Shown: piece after piece, positions 20,502 through 25,928 of the stretch
Position numbering within the stretch: the first letter of the stretch is position 1
Layout: every line of letters begins with the position of its first letter
NCBI RefSeq assembly: GCF_000499385.1
Contig: NW_013654365.1
Location: 1-25,928, forward strand
DNA from: Eimeria necatrix
Taxonomy: Eukaryota > Apicomplexa > Conoidasida > Eucoccidiorida > Eimeriidae
Direction of reading: 5' to 3'
Length of the DNA stretch: 25,928 nt
Position numbers and translations under genes: made by a program
Notes under the pieces: generated by a model
Database searches by the model: none
Seen by the model: the letters and a program-made list of their open reading frames with translations, nothing else
What the model was told of the DNA's origin: nothing

Positions 20502-20674
20502 CTGCTGGCCCCACAGCAGCAAGGGTTTGGCGCAGCACGGCGCTGAGCTGCTGCGCCTCAGACAAGAAAAAGGACTTTTGTTCTTGAGGAGAATCAAAAG
20601 CAACATGAGAAAGAGACAGAAAGGCTTGGTAGCGAGGCACTGCTGTTTCAGGGCTGCACGGGCAGCACAGTCCT

Positions 20675-20713
<39 letters not shown>

Positions 20714-21003
20714 GCAGCAGCAGCAACAGCAGCAGCAGGGTTCAGGGTTTAGGGGTTAGGGTTTGAGGGCTGCTGCCTCCGCTGCGGCCTCTGCAGCTGG
20801 AGAAGCTGCCCGCAGAGCTCAAACCAAACCCCTAATCGGGGTTTAGGGTTTAGGGTTTAGGGTTTAGGGTTTAGGGTTTGGAGTTGCCTGCGTTGGCTAG
20901 CAGCGCGAGCGCCAGCGTGGATCTGCAAAGAGTGCTTTTGCCCGCCATGTTTTCTCCAGTCAAAATGAACAAGCCATCCAAGTCAAAAGACACAGAAGAA
21001 GCC

Positions 21004-21063
<60 letters not shown>

Positions 21064-21187
21064 CTGGTGCCGCTGTTGTTGCTGCTGCTGCTGCCACTGC
21101 AGCTGTTGGTGCTGCTGCTGCTGCTGCTGCTGCCACTGCCGCTGCTGCTGCGGCTTCTGCTGCTGCCGCTGCTGCTGCTGCTGCTGC

Positions 21188-21219
<32 letters not shown>

Positions 21220-23234
21220 CTGGGAAGGTAGTAGGGAGTCAAGTCCCGGACTTTGAGACACATGCTGCCGTCGTTGCGCAGCTGCGGCAGCGCCCAGTTG
21301 CTGCTGCGCGCGAAGGCCGCGTGGTAGCCCGCAGCCTGCAAACCCTAAACCCTAAACCCTAAACCCTAAACCCTAAACCCTAAACCCTAAACCCTAAACC
21401 CTGGGTCCTTGGGGCACTAGGATCTTGAAACCCTAAACCCGTGGAATCTTTTAGCTCTAAACCCTTGACACCCTAGCCCCCAAACCCTAAACCCTAAACC
21501 CTAAACCCTAGAAGGTCAAACACTAAAAGTCTACTTTAAGGAAGCAGCAGCAAAGATAGACTCGTAAAGAGATGATTAAAAAAAAGGAATAAAATAATTA
21601 AAAAGAAAATTAATTAAAAATATATATTTAATTTAATTAGAATAGGTAATTTATTTGAAAGAAATAAATATTAAAAAAATGTAATTGACTTAAAGGAGAT
21701 AATTAATTTAAAATAAAAAGAAAATTAAATTAGCGAAATTAAATAAAGAAGAAAATTAAATAAAATAATTAAATAAAACGAAATCAAACAAAATAATTGA
21801 ATCGAAAAGATAATTCAAAAGGCGAAAAATTCAAAAAGAAAATTAATTCAAAAAGATAATACAAATTAAAAAAATTGAAACGAAAATAAAAAGATAATTT
21901 AAAGAAAAGGTATTTAAAAAGAAAAAAAAAGATAATTCAAATAAGATATATAAAAGGAAAAAAAAGATAATCTAAATAAAAGATAATTAAAATAAAAAGA
22001 TAATTTGAATAAAAGATAATTAAAAAGAAAATAAAATTAAAAAGAGAATTCAACTAAGAGATAATTAAAAGACGAGATAATTGAATTAAAAAAATAACTG
22101 AATTGAAAGACAATTAAAAAAGATATAATTAAATCAAAAGCTAATTAAATCAAAAGATAATTAAAATGAAAAGAGAATTAAATTGAAAAGATAATTAAAT
22201 TGAAACGATAATTAAATTGAAAATATAATTAAATTAAAGAGATAATTAAATCAAAAGACAATTAAATCGAAAAGATAATTAAATTGAAAAGATAATTAAA
22301 CTAAAGAGATAATTAAAATGAGAAGAAAATTAAATTTAAAAGAAGTAAAAAGCTAAAAAGAATCAAGAGGTAAAAAGAATTAAAAACAAAAAGAATTAAA
22401 AGAAACAGAACTAAAAGAATTAAAAAAACTAAAAAGAATAAAACAGGATTGGAAAAAATCAAAATAAAGAAATAAAAGGGATTAAAAAGAATAAAACAAA
22501 AGGAAATAAAGAGAATAAAAAGAATTGAGAAGAATTAAAAAGAATTGAAAATTAAGAGCAGTTAAAAGAATTAAAAACAAAAAGAAATAAAATGAATTAA
22601 AAGAATCAAAATGATTAAAAGAATTAAAAAAAAGAGTAAAAGCGAATCAAAGGGAGTTAAAATAAATTCAAAGAGTTAAAAAATTAAAACGAATTAAACA
22701 AAATAAAATAAATTAAAAGAAATAAAATAAATAAAAGAGCCAAAAGAATTAAAAGAATTAAAAGAATTCAAACAAAATAAAAAAAATAAAACAATTCAAA
22801 CAAATCCAAAGAAATAAAATAAATTAAAACAAATTAAAAGAAACTAAATGAATTAAAACAAATTAAAAGAATTAAAAGAATTAAAATAAATCAAAACAAA
22901 TAAAATGAATTAAAACAAATCAAAAGAACTAAAAGAATTAAAACAAATTAAAAGAAATAAAACAATTAAAACAAATCAAAAGAAATAAAACAATTAAAAC
23001 AAATTAAAAGAATAAAACAATTAAAACAAATCAAAAGAATTAAATAAATTAAAACAAATTAAAAGAAATAAAAGAATTAAAACAAATTAAAAGAAATAAA
23101 ACAATTAAAACAAATCAAAAGAAATAAACAGAAGAACTAAAGACTTTCCTGGAGAACATCGAGGAAATGTGCTGCTTGAATTGCTGCTGGCAGCAGCGGC
23201 TGCAGCAATTCATTTAAATTTTCTAATTTGCTTT

Positions 23235-23265
<31 letters not shown>

Positions 23266-23699
23266 AGTGTACGTACACCCCAGCGCAGCAACAGCCCCCG
23301 TCGTCCAGCAGCCGCCCAGCGCCCGCCGGTTGCGGTCCTGCGGCCAAAAGTGCTCCAAAAGCGGCCAAATTGCTCCATTTTAATTCAAATTAATTCCAAT
23401 TTATTTAATTTTATTAAATTGCATTTAATTTTATCCAAAAAGCCCGAAAAAGCGGCGCAAATAGCTCCATTTCGACACTCGCGCAGCACGTATGGCCGCA
23501 GATCCTCCCCAAACCCTAAACCCTAAACCCTAAACCCTAAACCCTAAACCCCAAACCCCAAACCCTAGGCTCTGGAGCTTGCCTGCGGATTTATGGGGAG
23601 GTACTTGTGCTCCTTATCTGCATCGTCCTTTTCCTCCTGAGGCGCTGCAGCAGCTGCTCCAGTTGCTGCTCCAGTTGCTGCTGCTGCTGCTGCTGCTTC

Positions 23700-23744
<45 letters not shown>

Positions 23745-25138
23745 TTGGGGCGCGCGCGGTTTGTGTCTCTTCAAGTAAATGATATTATTGACGGCGTCGA
23801 AGCAAAGCTGCCGCTGCAGGAAAAGAAAGTCCTTCGGCTGCTGCTGCTGCAGCTGCTGCAGCTGCTGCTGCCGCTCCTGCTGCAGCTCCCGAATTAAATC
23901 CAAACACAAATTGCTCAACTCTGTCTCCAAACGAATCCTTTCTCTATCACACAAATCCCCACTGGGGGCCCCCCCAAGGGGGGCCCCCCCCTCGGGGGCC
24001 CCCCTGGGGGCCCCCCTGGGGGCCCCCTTGGGGGCCCCCCTGGGGGCCCCCCTGGGGGCCCCCCCAGACTGGCTGGGGGCCCCCTTTTGGGGGCCCCCCG
24101 AAATGATTTGCTGCTGCTTCAAAAGGTAAAGAAGAACATCTTTTGTGTTAGGGTTTGGAGGGAGGGGTTGTGGGGTTTCAGCAGCAGCTAATTGGCTGAG
24201 GGCGTCAAGAAGGGGTTTTGCTGCTGCTGCTGCTGCTGCTGCTGGGCGCAGCGGCGGCAGCAGCAAACCCCCGAAGCCCCGCAAAACCTCCAGCAGCAAA
24301 TCGTCTGCTGCTGCTGCTACTGCAGCCAGCTCCAGCAGCAGCAGCCGAGGCACCACATGGCAGCGAAAACACTCCTACACGCCAAACTCCAAACCCTAAA
24401 CCCTAAACCCTAAACCCTAAACCCTAAACCCTAAACCCTAAACCCTAAACCCTAAACCTATAAACCCTAAACCCTAAACCCTAAACCCTAAACCCTAAAC
24501 CCTAGAGCACCTTGAAGCGGGGCAAACCGAGCCCTTACCCTAAACCCTAAACCCTAAACCCTAAACCCTAAACCCTAAACCCTAAACCCTAAACCCTAAA
24601 TACAAACCCTAAACCCTAAACCCTAAACCCTAAACCCTAAACCCTAAACCCTAAACCCTAAACCCTAAACCTAAACCCTAAACCCTAAACCCTAAACCCT
24701 AAACCCTAAACCCTAGAGCACCTTGAAGCGGGGCAAACCGAGCCCCTAAACCCTAAACCCTAAACCCTAAACCCTAAACCCTAAACCCTAAACCCTAAAC
24801 CCTAAACCCTAAACCCTAAACCCTAAACCCTAAACCCTAGAGGTGGCTGCATGACGCTGTAGGCATTCAACCTTCAGGTCTTAACACCACGCCTTAAACC
24901 CTAAACCATAAACCCTAAACCCTAAACCCTAAACCCTCAACCCTAGGGAGGGGGAGAGATGAGCAAAAAGACAGGATCATGCCTTGAGACGGAAAAATTA
25001 GGGTTTAGGGTTTAGGGTTTAGGGTTTAGGTTTTAGGGTTTAGGGTTTGCTGACTTTCCGAGTAGATATTAGCTGCACGACCTTCCCCATATGCGGTATT
25101 TTCACTGAAGGCAGCAGCAGCTGCTGCTGCTGTTGCTC

Positions 25139-25175
<37 letters not shown>

Positions 25176-25352
25176 GCTGTTGGCTGATCGCCGGGGTTGT
25201 GAGTCTCCGCATCAGTTGCTGCTGCTGCTGCTGCTGCTGCTCCGGTTGCTGCTGCTGGTGTTAATTTCAGCACGATGAGCTGCCGCAGCAGCTGCTGCAT
25301 TGCGTCTGCTGCTGCTGGCGGCGGCGGCAGCAGCAGCAGGCGCTGCATGAAT
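18128..25352 (-). CDS. MSH1: MutS homologue of the MSH1 (plant organellar) type with relic GIY-YIG C-terminus; multi-exon, 5' end not resolved
   Basis: Probable organellar mismatch-repair ATPase. Minus-strand exons: 25352-25055, 24374 to about 23590, about 23243-23147, 21335-20888, 20672-19815, 19412 to about 19247, and about 19100-18128. Motifs in the order of plant MSH1: RLLLLPPPPAAADAMQQLL; GKVVQLISTRK spliced in phase to ECFRCHVV; DRERIRLETEL; NNIIYLKRHKP; NWALPQL and LTPYYLP; Walker A LFILTGENMAGKSTLCRSTL; VPRYQAF and FDSPQEQKSFFLSEAQQL; Walker B SFLILDEPCKGT; GIVSTHLH; YELIDGVC and GFPQDIIDRARVL; then a PPP..G..C segment and FRVYVGATANISSSLLRLK, resembling GIY-YIG. The fourth intron is GC-AG. 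Splices at exons 2-3, 3-4 and 6-7 are not settled. The stop TAA lies inside a telomere-like repeat. A low-complexity insert of about 195 residues precedes Walker B. Ser, Ala and Gln runs occur throughout. Confidence 0.8.
19424..19545. repeat. AAAT tetranucleotide array in MSH1 intron
   Basis: Nearly pure AAAT units immediately upstream (transcript sense) of the acceptor TTTGCTGCAG of the exon starting at 19412. On the transcript it reads TTTA, serving as a U-rich tract. Confidence 0.85.
19582..19650. repeat. Long pure CAG array in MSH1 intron
   Basis: About 23 uninterrupted CAG units lie within the intron 19814-19413. It is among the longest pure triplet runs in the window and therefore likely length-polymorphic. 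Confidence 0.9.
19729..19806. repeat. TTTA tetranucleotide array in MSH1 intron
   Basis: Pure TTTA units just after the donor GCAG|GTCC at 19815/19814. It is complementary to the AAAT array at 19424-19545 at the other end of the same intron. Confidence 0.9.
20741..20886. repeat. Telomere-like TTTAGGG arrays in the GC-AG intron of MSH1
   Basis: TTTAGGG runs at 20743-20765 and 20838-20879 reach within about eight bases of the donor of the exon 21335-20888. Between them is a unique GC-rich piece. Confidence 0.85.
21337..21510. repeat. Telomere-like AAACCCT arrays at the acceptor of the MSH1 Walker A exon
   Basis: An AAACCCT run (21339-21401) and a second run (21482-21510) with unique spacers. 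On the transcript the sequence is TTTAGGGTTTGCAG|GCT, so the telomere-like repeat itself forms the 3' end of the intron. Confidence 0.9.
21530..23130. repeat. 1.6-kb A-rich (AATTAAAAG/AAACAAATT) low-complexity tract in MSH1 intron
   Basis: A strand-asymmetric tract: the plus strand is overwhelmingly A with scattered T and G, built from AATTAAAAGA, GATAATTAAAT and AAACAAATTAAAAG units. The transcript of the minus-strand gene is correspondingly U-rich. No coding island is visible inside it. Confidence 0.85.
23510..23572. repeat. Telomere-like AAACCCT array
   Basis: Short AAACCCT run with two AAACCCC variants, just downstream (transcript sense) of the MSH1 exon around 23590-24374. Confidence 0.9.
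23960..24100 (-). repeat. GGGGGCCCCC repeat inside an MSH1 exon
   Basis: A 12-base GGGGGCCCCCTN unit, read on the minus strand as Gly-Ala-Pro-Arg/Lys tetrapeptides (GAPRGAPRGAPKGAPRGAP). It separates the KQQQIISGG segment from the RERIRLETEL segment. The same unit fills the right edge at 25764-25928. Confidence 0.85.
24388..24945. repeat. Long telomere-like AAACCCT arrays in MSH1 intron
   Basis: Four clean AAACCCT arrays separated by short unique pieces. The piece TAGAGCACCTTGAAGCGGGG at 24503 recurs at 24713 together with following bases. This is the longest telomere-like block in the window. Confidence 0.95.
24998..25049. repeat. Telomere-like TTTAGGG array, opposite orientation
   Basis: TTTAGGG units abut the donor of the MSH1 exon 25352-25055 (CGG AAA|GTCAGC). 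The same intron holds AAACCCT arrays at 24388-24945, so the intron carries inverted telomere-like repeats. Confidence 0.9.
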
Positions 25353-25364
25353 CTGCGGACACCC

Positions 25365-25398
<34 letters not shown>

Positions 25399-25558
25399 GC
25401 AGCTATCCCACCTACATCCCCTCTCCCCCTAGCAGCAGCAGCAGCAGCAAAACAGCAGCAGCAGCAAAGCACCACCAGCAGCAAAGCAGCAGCAGGCGCA
25501 GCGAAGCAGCGCAGCGAAGCAGCAGCCGCAGCCACCAGCAGCGCCCGCAGCAAACCAC

Positions 25559-25599
<41 letters not shown>

Positions 25600-25610
<11 letters not shown>

Positions 25611-25770
25611 CCGCGCTGCAGCAGCAGGAGCCTCCCTGGGCAAAATGGCCTGGTGCAGCGGCGGCACACAAAAACCCGAAAGAGATAAAACGGAATTCGA
25701 GTGAAGAGCCAAACTGCTCAAAAGCCCCAACTGAGACCCGCAAGAAATACCCACAGGGTGAGGGGCCCAC
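25600..25770 (-). CDS. MSH1: Possible further upstream MSH1 exon
   Basis: On the minus strand the reading SGFCVPPLHQAILPREAPAA (about 25690-25630) could correspond to the VPxLLKxLLP stretch that precedes the LLLNPPP motif in plant MSH1. It is open into CAG repeats, and the splice to the exon starting at 25352 (phase 2) was not located. Similarity is short and this is an inference from position. Confidence 0.3.
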
Positions 25771-25928
25771 TGGGGGGCCCCCAGGGGGGCCCCCAGGGGG
25801 GCCCCCAGGGGGGCCCCCAGGGGGGCCCCCAGGGGGGCCCCCTCGGGGGGGGCCCCCTTGGGGGCCCCCCCCTCCAGGGGGGCCCCCTCGGGGGGGGCCC
25901 CCTGGGGGGCCCCCTCGGGGGGGGCTCC
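25764..25928. repeat. GGGGGCCCCC array at the right edge
   Basis: Tandem GGGGGGCCCCCA, then GGGGGGGCCCCCT units with extreme GC content and dyad symmetry. It is presumably an MSH1 intron or upstream DNA and continues beyond the window. No coding assignment. Confidence 0.85.

Noticed and set aside
19841..20587. Plus-strand Ala/Ser/Pro-rich ORF of 248 residues
   Set aside because: Antisense shadow of the low-complexity insert in the MSH1 exon 20672-19815.
24388..25049. True chromosome end
   Set aside because: Telomere repeats occur in both orientations, in many separate blocks, and inside genes that continue beyond them, so these are interstitial.

Overview
The window reads as nuclear DNA of a coccidian apicomplexan, most probably Eimeria, from a repeat-rich chromosome segment. 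The grounds are dense CAG/CTG triplet arrays that run through coding sequence as poly-Gln, poly-Ala, poly-Ser or poly-Leu; dozens of interstitial TTTAGGG/AAACCCT tracts (the coccidian telomere repeat); and GC-rich, intron-containing genes separated by AT-rich simple repeats. Triplet arrays stay open in most frames on both strands, so most long ORFs here are shadows. Genes were called from conserved family motifs joined by phase-compatible splice sites.

Layout. (1) 1-5370, minus: the 5' and central part of a tubulin tyrosine ligase-like (TTLL6/13-type) polyglutamylase. Six exons join in phase and the gene runs off the left edge inside a GCTA-repeat intron. (2) 5445-6098, minus: four GC-rich segments with compatible splice phases, either 5' exons of the TTLL gene or a separate small gene. 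(3) 6372-9404, minus: an apparently complete ten-exon gene for a 488-residue protein of no family I recognise, with a signal peptide, a Gln/Glu/Lys-rich middle and a C-terminal hydrophobic segment. (4) 10157-12013, plus: an intronless EamA/DMT-type transporter. (5) 13066-14940, plus: an intronless MFS transporter resembling phosphate:H+ symporters. (6) 14941-18127: no firm gene; a strong 74-base hairpin, a possible minus-strand exon, an evolving ATTTAATTGC satellite and degenerate telomeric repeats. (7) 18128 to beyond 25352, minus: a large gene for a MutS homologue of the MSH1 (plant organellar) type, with a degenerate GIY-YIG-like C-terminus, interrupted by telomere-like, U-rich and GGGGGCCCCC repeats. 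Its 5' end lies beyond or near the right edge.

The genes do not form an operon or pathway. They suggest cytoskeletal modification (TTLL), membrane transport (two carriers), a secretory-route protein and organellar DNA maintenance (MSH1).

The most interesting observations are the MSH1-type gene with a relic nuclease domain; the unknown ten-exon protein; telomere-like arrays that make up introns right up to the splice sites and carry duplicated pieces of neighbouring exons; an MSH1 exon flanked by inverted telomere-like arrays; and a dispersed GGTGTAYNNACA motif.
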